From NCBI RefSeq assembly GCF_026967925.1, contig NZ_JAPVBI010000001.1:1019513-1083512 (forward strand): a stretch of DNA of 64,000 nt, read 5' to 3'. Source of the DNA: Modestobacter sp. VKM Ac-2985. GTDB taxonomy: Bacteria > Actinomycetota > Actinomycetes > Mycobacteriales > Geodermatophilaceae. Position numbers and translations under genes: made by a program. This document shows, piece by piece, positions 18,354-26,621 of the stretch (positions are counted from its first letter, which is position 1; every line of letters begins with the position of its first letter). Below the pieces are notes generated by a model. That model did not search any database. It was given only the letters and a program-made list of their open reading frames with translations, and was not told the DNA's origin.

Positions 18354-19232
18354 ATGGGTTCGAGGCACGCCGGCGCGACCGTCCGCCCCCGCGGACGTCG
18401 GGTCGCACCGTCCTCGGGCGCTCAGCCCTCGGTCTCCCCGTTGTCTGGCGCGGAGCCCTCGGTCTTCCCGTCGTCCGGCTCCCCGTCGTCTGGCTCGTGG
18501 CCGGCCGCTCTCCCGGCTGCCCCGGCGGCGGTCGCCCGCCGGCGTCCGGCCGCGCTGCTGGCGGCGCTCGTCGTGGGGGCCACGGTCGCCCTGATCGGCA
18601 CCCAGACGCTGCCCGCCGCCGATGCCCGGGAGTCGGTCGAGGTGGCCGAGCTGCTCGGCTCGGACGCCGAGGGGCTGCTGGAGACCGAGCTGACGCCGCA
18701 GCTGGCGATCACCGAGGTCGAGGCGCGCGCCCGGCTGGAGGAGGTCGCCGCCTCGCGGGCCGAGCGGGCCGACCGGGTGGCGAAGGAGCAGGCCGCCGCA
18801 GCCGAGGCCGCCGAGGCGGCGGCGGAGGCAGCTCGGCCCAAGGCATCGCCGCCGGTGAAGGGCGCCCGGCTGACCAGCTGCTTCTGCCCGCGCTGGGGGA
18901 CGATGCACTGGGGGATCGACCTGGCGGCGCCGATGCTCACCCCGGAGTACGCGGTCGAGGACGGCGTCGTCCTGCGGGCCGGTGCGGCCAGCGGCTACGG
19001 CCTGGTCGTCTACATCCTGGGCGTCAGCGGTGACGTGACCGTCTACGGGCACATGGAGAAGATCCAGGTCGAAGCCGGTGACGTGGTCAGCGCCGGCCAG
19101 CAGATCGCCCTGCTGGGCAGCCGCGGCCAGTCGACCGGCCCGCACCTGCACTTCGAGGTCCACCAGGGTGGGCTGGACGGCAAGCGCGTCGACCCGGTGG
19201 TCTGGCTGCGCGCCCGCGGCGTCGAGCTGTAG
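18354..19232 (+). CDS. M23-family peptidoglycan endopeptidase (LytM-like)
   Basis: A 292-aa protein. A long basic/Ser-Pro N-terminus precedes one hydrophobic segment (PAALLAALVVGATVALIGTQTL, about residues 64-85), so it is exported or anchored as a type II membrane protein. An Ala/Glu-rich coiled-coil (about 115-160) comes next, then the M23 domain with HWGIDLAAP (HxxxD zinc ligands) and GPHLHFEV (HxH). It should cut peptide cross-bridges in the wall. ATG 18354 follows AGGAG. Its last codons are part of a tandem repeat (see 19211-19276). Confidence 0.92.
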   Translation: MGSRHAGATVRPRGRRVAPSSGAQPSVSPLSGAEPSVFPSSGSPSSGSWPAALPAAPAAVARRRPAALLAALVVGATVALIGTQTLPAADARESVEVAELLGSDAEGLLETELTPQLAITEVEARARLEEVAASRAERADRVAKEQAAAAEAAEAAAEAARPKASPPVKGARLTSCFCPRWGTMHWGIDLAAPMLTPEYAVEDGVVLRAGAASGYGLVVYILGVSGDVTVYGHMEKIQVEAGDVVSAGQQIALLGSRGQSTGPHLHFEVHQGGLDGKRVDPVVWLRARGVEL

Positions 19233-19276
19233 CGCCCGCGGCGTCGAGCTGTAGCGCCCGCGGCGTCGAGCTGTAG
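19211..19276 (+). repeat. Three perfect 22-bp tandem copies over the M23 gene stop
   Basis: The 22-bp unit (CGCCCGCGGCGTCGAGCT plus GTAG) is repeated exactly three times, at 19211, 19233 and 19255, and begins a fourth. The first copy encodes the last seven residues (RARGVEL) and the TAG stop; the others lie beyond the stop. The repeat abuts the stop of the converging membrane protein gene at 19284. Confidence 0.85.
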
Positions 19277-19283
19277 CGCCCGC

Positions 19284-19766
19284 TCAGACCTGGCGATGCC
19301 AGGCGGTGACCAGGGTGGGCAGCACGATCCCGATGTGGAACGGCAGCAGGATCGCGCCGAGGAGGATGTTCGTGCCCGGCGCCGGCCAGTCGGCGACCAG
19401 CCAGACGGCGACGGCGGCGAGCTCCAGGGTCAGCAGGGCGAAGCCGATCCGGTAGGCACGTGCGTAGGCCTCGCCGCGCAGCTGCCACTGACGCTCGTCC
19501 AGTGCGTGAGCCGGCAGTTCCTCCACCCCGCGGGTGCTGCCCTTGAGGGCGCCCAGGCACAGGGTGAACGCGACCAGCAGGACCGCCATGCCGACGGCGA
19601 AGGGCACGGGCGCCCGCTCGGCGATGAGGAAGAGACCCGCCTCCACGACCAGCAGCCCGCACATCGCCACCACCAGCCGGCGTCGGACGCGTGGGGTGCG
19701 GGTGGACTCGAAGCGCGGGTCGTCGAGACGGGCGGCGCGCCGCTGGGTGCGGGTGGGGCTGCTCAT
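19284..19766 (-). CDS. Integral membrane protein paired with XRE regulator
   Basis: A 160-aa protein with a basic N-terminus (TRTQRRAARLDDPRFESTRTPRVRRR) and four hydrophobic helices in two hairpins, split by a hydrophilic loop (GSTRGVEELPAHALDERQWQLRGEAYARAYR). This is the layout of small membrane proteins encoded next to short XRE regulators (DUF2178-like). Its ATG overlaps the regulator's stop by 4 bp, so the pair is one transcription unit. Function unknown. Confidence 0.8.
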   Translation of the reverse strand: MSSPTRTQRRAARLDDPRFESTRTPRVRRRLVVAMCGLLVVEAGLFLIAERAPVPFAVGMAVLLVAFTLCLGALKGSTRGVEELPAHALDERQWQLRGEAYARAYRIGFALLTLELAAVAVWLVADWPAPGTNILLGAILLPFHIGIVLPTLVTAWHRQV

Positions 19767-20035
19767 GAGGACTCCTGGGTGCCGTAGACCTGCTCGGACA
19801 GGGTGCGGAACGGGGTGAGGGAGAAGACCGCCTCCATCGGGAGGCCGAAGACGGCGGCCAGCCGCAGCGCGAGGGTGGCGCTGGGGCTGTACTCGCCGCG
19901 TTCGAGGTAGCCGATCGTCTGGTAGTGCACGCCGACGGCGTCGGCCAGCTCCTGGCGGGACATGCCGCGCTCGGTGCGCAGCAGGGTGAGCCGGTTGTAC
20001 AGCTGTGGCTCCTCGGAGCGCTTACGCGGCGGCAT
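19763..20035 (-). CDS. Short XRE-family helix-turn-helix regulator
   Basis: A 90-aa protein that is nearly all HTH_3: NRLTLLRTERGMSRQELADAVGVHYQTIGYLERGEYSPSATLALRLAAVFG. It lacks a sensor domain; the membrane protein encoded downstream with a 4-bp overlap may provide the signal, as in other regulator-membrane pairs. The basic N-terminus (PPRKRSEEPQ) is short. It probably controls its own operon. Confidence 0.88.
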   Translation of the reverse strand: MPPRKRSEEPQLYNRLTLLRTERGMSRQELADAVGVHYQTIGYLERGEYSPSATLALRLAAVFGLPMEAVFSLTPFRTLSEQVYGTQESS

Positions 20036-20068
20036 GTAGCAAAGTTACTACGTCTGATCGCTGACGCG

Positions 20069-20761
20069 CTATCCCGGGAGGGGAGGGTCTTTCAGGAAGC
20101 GGTAGCCCATGCCGGGCTCGGTGTGCAGGTACCGCGGGTGCGCCGGGTCGGGTTCGAGCTTGCGGCGCAGCTGGGCCAGGTAGACCCGCAGGTAGTTGGT
20201 CTCCCGTTCGTACGCCGGGCCCCACACCGACTGCAGCAGCTCGCGCTGGCCGACCAGCCGGCCGGGGTTGCGCACCAGCTCCGACAGCAGCGCCCACTCG
20301 GTGGGGGTCAGCCGCACCGCGACGCCGTCCACCGTCACCTGCTTGGCGGCGAGGTCGACGGTGAAGTGGTCGGTGACCACCTGCGCCTGCCCGGGGTCGG
20401 CGGTGCCCCGGCGGAGGGCGGCGCGCAGCCGGGCGAGCAGTTCGGCCATGTCGAAGGGCTTGGTCACGTAGTCGTCGGCGCCGGCGTCCAGGGCGCCGAC
20501 CTTGTCCGAGCTGTCGCCGCGGGCCGAGAGCACCACGATCGGGCCGGTGAACCACGGGCGCAGCCCGGCGAGCACCTCGGTGCCGTCGAGGTCGGGGAGC
20601 CCCAGGTCCAGCACGACGAGGTCGGGGTGGGCGGCCGCCGCCTCGGCGAGCGCGGTGCGCCCGTCCTCGGCGGTGACCACGTCGAAGCCGGCGGCGCGCA
20701 GGGTGATCCGCAGGGCACGGCGCAGCTGCGGGTCGTCGTCGACGACGAGCACCCGGCTCAC
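20069..20761 (-). CDS. kdpE: KdpE response regulator
   Basis: A 230-aa OmpR/PhoB-type regulator. The receiver opens MSRVLVVDDDPQLRRALRITL, with phospho-acceptor Asp in VVLDLGLPDLDG (near residue 52) and Lys in VTKPFDMAELLARL. The winged-helix domain follows (LTPTEWALLSELVRNPGRLVGQRELLQSVWG, then YLRVYLAQLRRKLEPDP). Its ATG overlaps the kdpD stop by 4 bp. It should activate kdpFABC; candidate binding repeats are at 23329-23345 and 26622-26671. Confidence 0.95.
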   Translation of the reverse strand: MSRVLVVDDDPQLRRALRITLRAAGFDVVTAEDGRTALAEAAAAHPDLVVLDLGLPDLDGTEVLAGLRPWFTGPIVVLSARGDSSDKVGALDAGADDYVTKPFDMAELLARLRAALRRGTADPGQAQVVTDHFTVDLAAKQVTVDGVAVRLTPTEWALLSELVRNPGRLVGQRELLQSVWGPAYERETNYLRVYLAQLRRKLEPDPAHPRYLHTEPGMGYRFLKDPPLPG

Positions 20762-23283
20762 GCCTCGGCCGCCGTCAGTCGGGTCCCGGGCGCGTGGTCG
20801 ACGGGGGCGGCCGGCAGTGACACCAGCATGGTCAGCCCGCCACCCGGGGTCTCCTCAGCGGTGAGGGTGCCGCCCATCGCCTCGGTCAGGCCGCGGGCGA
20901 CGGCCAGGCCCAGGCCGACGCCCTGCCCGGCGGGGGAGTCGCCCAGCCGCTGGAACGGCGCGAACATCCGGTCCCGGTCCCGCGCCGGCACGCCGGGGCC
21001 ACGGTCGACCACGCGCACCTCGACCCGGCCGTCGACGCGGGAGACGTCGACCTGCAGGCCGCCGGGCGCGTGGCCGGCGGCGTTCAGCAGCAGGTTGGCC
21101 ACCACTCGCTCCAGGAGCCCGGGGTCGGCCAGCGCCGGCGGCACGTCGGTGGCGTCGGGGCGGGTCACCCGCCGCCGCTGGGTGGGGTCCAGCCAGGTGA
21201 GCGCCCGGCCGACCACCGCGGCGACGTCGACCGGGTCCGCGGCCGGGGTGACCACACCGGCCTGCAGCCGGCTCATGTCCAGCAGGTTGTCGACCAGGCC
21301 GGTGAGCCGGTCGGCCGACTCGTCGACGGTGGCGACCAGCTCGGCGCGGTCCTCCTCGCTCAGCGCGAGCTCCTCGGTGCGCAGCGCGGACGCGGCGGCC
21401 TTGATCCCGGCCAGCGGGGTGCGTAGGTCGTGGCTCACCGCGGCGAGCAGGGCGTTGCGCATGCTGTTGCCCGCGGCGAGCCGGGAGGCCTCCGCGGCCT
21501 GGGCGGCGAGCCGGCCCTGCTGCAGGGCGACGGCGGCCTGCTCGGCGACGGAGACCAGCACCTTCCGGTCACCGGCCGGCAGCGCGCGCCCGCACAGCCG
21601 CAGGGTGAGGGTGTCGGTGACCGCGACGTCGTCGACTTGGTCGTCAGCGCCGGGTTCGCCGCAGGTGCCGACGGTGTGCTCGCGACCCTCGGCGTGCTCC
21701 ACCATCGTGACCGCGCGCAGGCCGAACGCCTCTCGGATCTGCTCCAGCAGGCTGGGCAGGGCCCGGTCGCCGGCGAGCACCGAGCGGGACAGCGAGGCGA
21801 GCATGGCCGTCTCGGCGCGGGAGCGGGCCGCTGCGGTGGCCCGGCGGGCGGACCGGTCGACGACGGCGGCCACCGCCACGGCCACGACCACCCCGCCGAA
21901 CAGCGAGACGACGTCGTCGACCTGGCTGACCGTGAGCCGGCCGGTGGGGGCGGTGAAGAACCAGTTGGCGACCAGCCCGCCGGCGACGGCGGCGGCCAGT
22001 GCGGGCCCCAGCCCACCGACGATCGCCACCGCCGTGACGAGCAGGACGAAGGCCAGCAGCACGCTGGCCAGCGACAGCGCCGCCTGCGCGGCGATGCAGC
22101 CCAGCGCCAGGACCGGCACGCCGACCACCGCGAGCAGCCAGCCCAGCCAGCGGCGCCGCGCGGTCAGGGCGCCGTGGCTGCGGGGCAGCCGCCAGCCCTG
22201 CGATCCGGCGGCGGAGTGGGTGACGATGTGCACGTCGATCTCGCCGGAGCCGGCGATCACCCGCCCGCCGATGCCGCCGCGCAGCGCCCGTGCCCACCGG
22301 GTGCGGCGGCTGGTGCCGATGACCAGCTGGGTGGCGTCGACGCCGCGGGCGAACTCCAGCAGCGCGTCGGCGACGTCGTCCCCGACCACCTGGTGGTAGC
22401 TGCCGCCCAGGCTCTCCACCAGGACCCGCTGGGCGCGCAGCGCGCCGGAGGAGGCGCCGGCCAGGCCGTCGCCGGAGAGCACGTGCACGGCGAGCAGCAC
22501 GCCGTTGCCGCTGCGCCGGGCCACCCGGGAGGCACGGCGGATCAGCGTCTCGCCCTCTGGGCCGCCGGTGAGGGTGACGACCACCCGCTCGCGGGCCTCC
22601 CAGACGTGGTCGATGGCGTGGTCGTGCTTGTACGTGCGCAGCCCCTCGTCGACCCGGTCGGCGAGCCACAGCAGCGCCAGCTCCCGCAGCGCGGTCAGGT
22701 TGCCGACCCGGAACCAGTGGCCCATGGCGGCGTCGACCCGCTCGGCGGGGTAGACGTTGCCGTGCGCCAGGCGGCGGCGCAGTGCCTCGGGGCTCATGTC
22801 GACCAGCTCGATCTGGTCGGCCCGGCGGACCGCCGCGTCGGGCACGGTCTCCTGCTGCGGGACGCCGGTGATCTGCTCGACCACGTCGTTGAGGCTCTCC
22901 AGGTGCTGCACGTTGACTGTGGTGAGCACGCTGATGCCGGCGTCCAGCACCTGCTCGACGTCCTGCCAGCGCTTCTCGTGCCGGCTGCCGGGCACGTTGG
23001 TGTGCGCCAGCTCGTCGATGACGACGACGTCCGGGCGGCGGGCGAGGACGGCGTCGACGTCCAGCTCGTCGAGGGTGACGCCGCGGTGGGTGACCTGGGC
23101 GCGGGGGAGCACCTCCAGCCCGTCGAGGGCGGAGGCGGTGCGCGGCCGGCCGTGCGTCTCGACCAGGCCGACGACGACGTCGCAGCCCCGCTCGCGGCGC
23201 CGGTGGGCCTCGCCGAGCACGGCGAAGGTCTTCCCGACGCCGGGGGCGGCGCCCAGGTAGATGCGCAGCGTGCCGCGGGCCAT
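20758..23283 (-). CDS. kdpD: KdpD potassium/turgor sensor histidine kinase
   Basis: An 841-aa membrane kinase with the full KdpD architecture: KdpD domain with Walker A (GAAPGVGKTF, residues 11-20), a UspA-like domain with GTSRRTRWARALRGGIGG, four transmembrane helices (about 385-480), a GAF-like domain, then HisKA with AVSHDLRTPLAGIKAAAS (phospho-His near 614) and HATPase_c (NLLLNAAGHAPGG, DRGPGVPARDRDRMF, GVGLGLAVARGL). It phosphorylates KdpE when potassium is low. It is transcribed away from kdpFABC, which lies 3.5 kb off on the other strand. Confidence 0.96.
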   Translation of the reverse strand: MARGTLRIYLGAAPGVGKTFAVLGEAHRRRERGCDVVVGLVETHGRPRTASALDGLEVLPRAQVTHRGVTLDELDVDAVLARRPDVVVIDELAHTNVPGSRHEKRWQDVEQVLDAGISVLTTVNVQHLESLNDVVEQITGVPQQETVPDAAVRRADQIELVDMSPEALRRRLAHGNVYPAERVDAAMGHWFRVGNLTALRELALLWLADRVDEGLRTYKHDHAIDHVWEARERVVVTLTGGPEGETLIRRASRVARRSGNGVLLAVHVLSGDGLAGASSGALRAQRVLVESLGGSYHQVVGDDVADALLEFARGVDATQLVIGTSRRTRWARALRGGIGGRVIAGSGEIDVHIVTHSAAGSQGWRLPRSHGALTARRRWLGWLLAVVGVPVLALGCIAAQAALSLASVLLAFVLLVTAVAIVGGLGPALAAAVAGGLVANWFFTAPTGRLTVSQVDDVVSLFGGVVVAVAVAAVVDRSARRATAAARSRAETAMLASLSRSVLAGDRALPSLLEQIREAFGLRAVTMVEHAEGREHTVGTCGEPGADDQVDDVAVTDTLTLRLCGRALPAGDRKVLVSVAEQAAVALQQGRLAAQAAEASRLAAGNSMRNALLAAVSHDLRTPLAGIKAAASALRTEELALSEEDRAELVATVDESADRLTGLVDNLLDMSRLQAGVVTPAADPVDVAAVVGRALTWLDPTQRRRVTRPDATDVPPALADPGLLERVVANLLLNAAGHAPGGLQVDVSRVDGRVEVRVVDRGPGVPARDRDRMFAPFQRLGDSPAGQGVGLGLAVARGLTEAMGGTLTAEETPGGGLTMLVSLPAAPVDHAPGTRLTAAEA

Positions 23284-23328
23284 GCCGCCATGATCACCCC
23301 GGGTACCGACAGTCCGGTGCCGCCGCGC

Positions 23329-23345
23329 GTCAGGATCCCGTCAAG
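23329..23345. promoter_or_regulatory. Candidate KdpE-binding direct repeat at kdpDE promoter
   Basis: GTCAGG at 23329 and GTCAAG at 23340, 11 bp apart, are followed by ACCACCCCT. The same arrangement, spacing and right flank recur upstream of kdpF (26655-26671, also 26622-26638). OmpR-type regulators bind such one-helical-turn direct repeats. It lies 46 bp upstream of the kdpD start. Confidence 0.6.
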
Positions 23346-23379
23346 ACCACCCCTGCCGGGTGACCCGGGGTCGGCCGGC

Positions 23380-24015
23380 TCAGCTGGCCTGGCGGTGCGG
23401 CCGGCAGGCCAGGGACCCGTGCCGCAGCCGGCGGCGGGCCAGCAGCGCCCCGACCAGGACGGCGACCGCGGCGGCCGGCACCCAGGCGGCGTCGTCGGCG
23501 ACCTGCTGCCCGAGCTCCCGGGACAGCAGGACGACGGTGGTCGCCCACGCGGTGCTGCTGGCGACGACGACCGGCGCCAGCAGCCGCAGCGGCACCCCGC
23601 CGCCGCCGGCGACGCGGGGCGTCAGCGTCCGGGTGACCGCGGCCCAGTGGGCGGCGGCGAGCACCAGCGCCGTGTGCCCGGGCGACGTGCTGGTCAGCCA
23701 CGCCTCCGCCTGCCGCACCGCGGGTTCGACCCGGGTCCGCAATCGGCCCTGCGGTGGGCCGGTCGTCCGGCGGTGGTGGCCGCGCAGCCAGCCGTGCACC
23801 GCCCCACCGCCGCTTGCGGTCGCGGCGACGGCGATGGGCAGCGCCGGGTGCGTGCCGGTGGTCGCCGACCACAGCCCCAGGACGACGAGCGTGGTCGACC
23901 CGGGCAGCAGCACCCCGGCGATCACCCCGCTCTCCAGGGCCAGGACCAGCGCGGCGACCCCGAGCACCAGCACCGCCGGCCACCCGCCGACCTGGTCGAG
24001 CGCGGTGGTCACCAC
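23380..24015 (-). CDS. DedA-family membrane protein
   Basis: A 211-aa protein from GTG 24015 (an open reading extends to 24180, and ATG 24135 is a rival start, but that extra N-terminus is low-complexity). It has the DedA/VTT features: LALESGVIAGVLLPGSTTLVVLGLW (the conserved Glu and Pro-Gly re-entrant segment), then HTALVLAAAHWAAVTRTLTPRVAGGGG, with R and the Gly-rich turn, and two more helices. It is short and lacks some usual charged residues. DedA proteins act in membrane homeostasis and lipid flipping. It lies just upstream of kdpD. Confidence 0.7.
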   Translation of the reverse strand: MVTTALDQVGGWPAVLVLGVAALVLALESGVIAGVLLPGSTTLVVLGLWSATTGTHPALPIAVAATASGGGAVHGWLRGHHRRTTGPPQGRLRTRVEPAVRQAEAWLTSTSPGHTALVLAAAHWAAVTRTLTPRVAGGGGVPLRLLAPVVVASSTAWATTVVLLSRELGQQVADDAAWVPAAAVAVLVGALLARRRLRHGSLACRPHRQAS

Positions 24016-24204
24016 GGACGTGCCCGCACCGTCGTCCGCATCTGCTGCCCCCCTGGTCGCCGTCGTCCCGACGGTGGTCGGTGCCGCTGGCGATCGGCTG
24101 GGCTCAGCCTGTCGGGAACCGGTGCCCCGGCACATCAGGGATCCCCCTGATCCCTTGACCACGGGGCCCGGCGACGCCACGGTCGACCCTCAGGAGGAGA
24201 CGCC

Positions 24205-24234
24205 GTGAGCAGCAGGTCAGGACCGGTCCGATGA
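24205..24234 (+). CDS. Possible 9-codon leader ORF coupled to AraC-type gene
   Basis: AGGAGG at 24192-24197 ideally serves a GTG at 24205, which begins a 9-codon frame (MSSRSGPVR) that stops at TGA 24232-24234, overlapping the ATG of the AraC-type gene (ATGA). The AraC gene itself has only a weak AGGA. Termination-reinitiation coupling is a plausible reading. Confidence 0.35.
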   Translation: MSSRSGPVR

Positions 24235-24665
24235 GCCGCGCGAGCGAGGACTCCAACCGGCGGATGCTGCGCGCCCGGGACGCGATGGACCGCTCCTACG
24301 CCGAGCCGCTCGACGTCCCGGCGCTGGCCCGGATCGCCTTCGTGTCGGAGGCGCACTTCATCCGCACCTTCCGGGCCACGTTCGGCGAGACGCCGCACCG
24401 GTACCTGCAGCGGCGTCGGGTGGAGCGGGCGATGTGGCTGCTGCGCAGCACGGACCGGTCGGTGACCGAGATCTGCATGGCCGTGGGCTTCAGCAGCCTC
24501 GGCACGTTCAGCCGGGTCTTCGCCGAGATCGTGGGGGAGCCGCCGAGCGTCTACCGCCGCCGTGGGCCGCTGGCGCCGGTGCCGTCCTGCTTCGGCATGC
24601 GCTGGTTGCGGCCGAGCACGGACAGCGCAGTTTCGGAGAAGCCCGGGGACGACGCTCGCCCCTAG
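24231..24665 (+). CDS. AraC-family DNA-binding protein (HTH domain only)
   Basis: A 144-aa protein that is essentially one AraC/XylS DNA-binding domain: LDVPALARIAFVSEAHFIRTFRATFGETPHRYLQRRRVERAMWLLR and the second helix-turn-helix SVTEICMAVGFSSLGTFSRVFAEIVGEPPSVYRRR. There is no effector domain. It is 10 nt upstream of a VOC (glyoxalase-like) gene, a common actinobacterial pair in which the short regulator controls the VOC gene. Confidence 0.9.
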   Translation: MSRASEDSNRRMLRARDAMDRSYAEPLDVPALARIAFVSEAHFIRTFRATFGETPHRYLQRRRVERAMWLLRSTDRSVTEICMAVGFSSLGTFSRVFAEIVGEPPSVYRRRGPLAPVPSCFGMRWLRPSTDSAVSEKPGDDARP

Positions 24666-24668
24666 CGT
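24663..24668 (+). promoter_or_regulatory. TAGCGT -10 element of VOC gene (leaderless)
   Basis: CTAGCGT lies 7 nt before ATG 24676, so transcription would start at or near the A of the start codon. The same hexamer is placed likewise at 48310 and further upstream of other genes in this window. Confidence 0.4.
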
Positions 24669-24675
24669 CCTGACC

Positions 24676-25098
24676 ATGTTGAACACCATCACGATCAGTC
24701 AGGTCTTCGTCCCCGACCAGGACGCCGCGCTCGACTTCTACGTCGGCAAGCTCGGCTTCGAGGTGCAGACCGACATGCAGTTCGGCCCGATGCGCTTCCT
24801 CACCGTCGCGTTGCCCACCGACCCCGGGCACGCCGTCCTGCTGGAGCGGCCGGGCCCGCCCGGCTACAGCGAGGAGATCGCCGCCCAGGTGCGTGACCTC
24901 ATCTCCAAGGGCGCCGCCGGCGGGCACCTGTTCTTCAGCACCGACGACGCGCACAAGACCCATGCCGAGCTCAAGGAGCGGGGCGTGGAGATCCCCGAGG
25001 AGCCGGTCGTGCAGCCCTACGGCATCGACTTCGGCTTCCGCGACCCGTTCGGCAACCACGTCCGCGTCGCCCAGCTCACCCCGCCGCCGTCCACCTGA
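24676..25098 (+). CDS. VOC (glyoxalase/bleomycin-resistance) family protein
   Basis: A 140-aa protein with two beta-alpha-beta-beta-beta modules: TISQVFVPDQDAALDFYVGKLGFEVQTD at the start, and GGHLFFSTDDAHKTHAELKERGVEIPEEPVVQPYGIDFGFRDPFGNHVRVAQL at the end. The His/Glu metal pattern is only partly evident, so the chemistry cannot be named. It probably forms a unit with the AraC-type gene, though it has its own promoter-like CTAGCGT. Confidence 0.9.
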   Translation: MLNTITISQVFVPDQDAALDFYVGKLGFEVQTDMQFGPMRFLTVALPTDPGHAVLLERPGPPGYSEEIAAQVRDLISKGAAGGHLFFSTDDAHKTHAELKERGVEIPEEPVVQPYGIDFGFRDPFGNHVRVAQLTPPPST

Positions 25099-25102
25099 CT
25101 CG

Positions 25103-25117
25103 CCCGCGCGACGCGGG
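25103..25117 (+). terminator. Hairpin after VOC gene
   Basis: CCCGCG-CGA-CGCGGG, a perfect 6-bp stem with a 3-nt loop, begins 4 nt past the VOC stop. Confidence 0.5.
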
Positions 25118-25271
25118 TGATGGAAAGGCGCTTCGCGCGTGTCGCCCTGGCTGGTGGCACGCGTCGTGCGCGACTCAGCGACGGCAGGCGATCAGATCGA
25201 GACCAGTCCGACGACTGCCGGCGGAACGCTGTTGCCTCAACGCGGCACGCCGTCGGACTGGTTCACGTGCT

Positions 25272-26045
25272 TCAGCCCAAGACCCAGAACACGATCCCCA
25301 CCGCAAGGTAATAGGTGGGGACCATCAGGGCCGGCACCAAGGTGATCCAGCCTGATCGCTGGGCTGCCCTGTTCGCTCGCGGCTCAGGGGCGAGAGGGGA
25401 GGTGACGAGATCGTCGGCGGAGTCGCCAGTCAGCTCGCGGTACTCGAGCCAGGACAGGGCGAGCACCACCATGAAGAGCCCGATCGCGATCACTGCCGGT
25501 GACACCGGAACAACGGTCGCTGACGAGATTCCACTGGCTGCTGCGGCTCCCACACCAGCCGCGGTGACCACGGCGAAGAGGGCGGTGCCCACCACCCAAG
25601 GGTGCGCCAACAGCGGGCGCAGCACTCGAGGCAGGCACAGCAGCGCGGCCGCGACCACGGCGAGACAGCCGAGCTGCACCAGGTTGTAGGTCAGTGGCTC
25701 ACCACTGGCCCAGTTCCGGATCGCAGCGGTGCCCACGAGCATGGCCAGCACCTGACCGGCGCCGAGGGCGGCGATGGTCCACACCCCGGACACGCGCTCG
25801 GGTGAGCTCTCCGCATCGATCTCCCGGGCGTAGTCGGTGGGATCACCGAACGCTGCCGATGGGGGTTCACCGGTCTCCGTGCAGTGGCCCTCCACCTCGC
25901 CCAGGCGCTCCCCGATCACCGGGCCGGGGACGTCTCGCAGCCGCAGCTCGAGCACGAACGCGCTGCACCACTCCTGGTGGGCCCGGACGAACGGACGCTC
26001 CCAGACCTCCTGCGGTGCGGCCTGCACGCCGGGGGACTCGCTCAT
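25272..26045 (-). CDS. HAAS-type membrane protein paired with PadR regulator
   Basis: A 257-aa protein starting at ATG 26045 with GAGGAG 6 nt upstream. The N-terminal soluble part (WCSAFVLELRLRDVPGPVIGERLGEVEGHCTETGEPPSAAFGDPTDYAREI) fits the HAAS signalling domain; after it come about six helices. HAAS proteins are nearly always encoded next to PadR regulators, which they are thought to modulate. Its start overlaps the PadR stop by 4 bp. Confidence 0.78.
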   Translation of the reverse strand: MSESPGVQAAPQEVWERPFVRAHQEWCSAFVLELRLRDVPGPVIGERLGEVEGHCTETGEPPSAAFGDPTDYAREIDAESSPERVSGVWTIAALGAGQVLAMLVGTAAIRNWASGEPLTYNLVQLGCLAVVAAALLCLPRVLRPLLAHPWVVGTALFAVVTAAGVGAAAASGISSATVVPVSPAVIAIGLFMVVLALSWLEYRELTGDSADDLVTSPLAPEPRANRAAQRSGWITLVPALMVPTYYLAVGIVFWVLG

Positions 26046-26419
26046 GCTGAACTCCTCGAGGAGTGGGTGGAGTGGACAAAGGCGTCGCCGCCCGCGGCAA
26101 GGTGGACGCCGACCCGGGCCGAGAACGCCTCCCACCGGGTGAGGCCGTGCTCCAGCTCGGCGCGGCCGGCGTCGGTGAGGGTGAAGTACTTGCGCCCCGG
26201 ACCGGTGCCACCGGTCCGCCAGTCGACGATGACCAGCTCGTTCTTCTCGAGCCGGGCCAGCAGCGGGTAGAGCGTGCCGCCCTTGATGTCGCCGAAGCCC
26301 GCGTCGGCCAGCCGACCGGCGATGGCATAGCCGTAGGTGGGCCCATCAGCCATGACCCGCAAGACGCACAGCTCGAGGACCCCGCGGAGCCACTCGCTGG
26401 GCTGCGGTCCGGTCGGCAC
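26042..26419 (-). CDS. PadR-family transcriptional regulator
   Basis: A 125-aa winged-helix protein: EWLRGVLELCVLRVMADGPTYGYAIAGRLADAGFGDIKGGTLYPLLARLEKNELVIVDW, then the wing GPGRKYFTLTDAGRAEL. It belongs to the short PadR class with a compact C-terminal dimerisation helix. GTG 26419 follows AAGG. An inverted repeat just upstream is the likely autoregulatory operator; the partner gene downstream overlaps by 4 bp. Confidence 0.92.
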   Translation of the reverse strand: MPTGPQPSEWLRGVLELCVLRVMADGPTYGYAIAGRLADAGFGDIKGGTLYPLLARLEKNELVIVDWRTGGTGPGRKYFTLTDAGRAELEHGLTRWEAFSARVGVHLAAGGDAFVHSTHSSRSSA

Positions 26420-26434
26420 ACCTTGATAGTCCCT

Positions 26435-26458
26435 CTACTTAGACCGCCTGTCTAGTAG
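26435..26458. promoter_or_regulatory. Candidate PadR operator
   Basis: An inverted repeat, CTACTTAGAC and GTCTAGTAG, with a 5-nt spacer and one extra T in the left arm, lies 16 bp upstream of the padR-type start. It is AT-rich compared with its flanks. Confidence 0.45.
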
Positions 26459-26621
26459 CTGCTGTCCGGACTTCCCGGCGTGTCTCAGGCCGGGACCGTC
26501 CGCCCGTCCGAACGACTTCACGCCAACCGCCTCCCAGACCACGAGCTCGTCATCATCCGCAGCGGCTGTTGCACGCACCCGTTGAGACCGCCGCCATTTC
26601 TGTCGCACTCGGGCGATGTCC

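Noticed and set aside
26593..26602. Half copy of the kdp palindrome (GCCATTTCTG) in the kdp promoter region
   Set aside because: Only ten bases match and there is no second arm; chance cannot be excluded.
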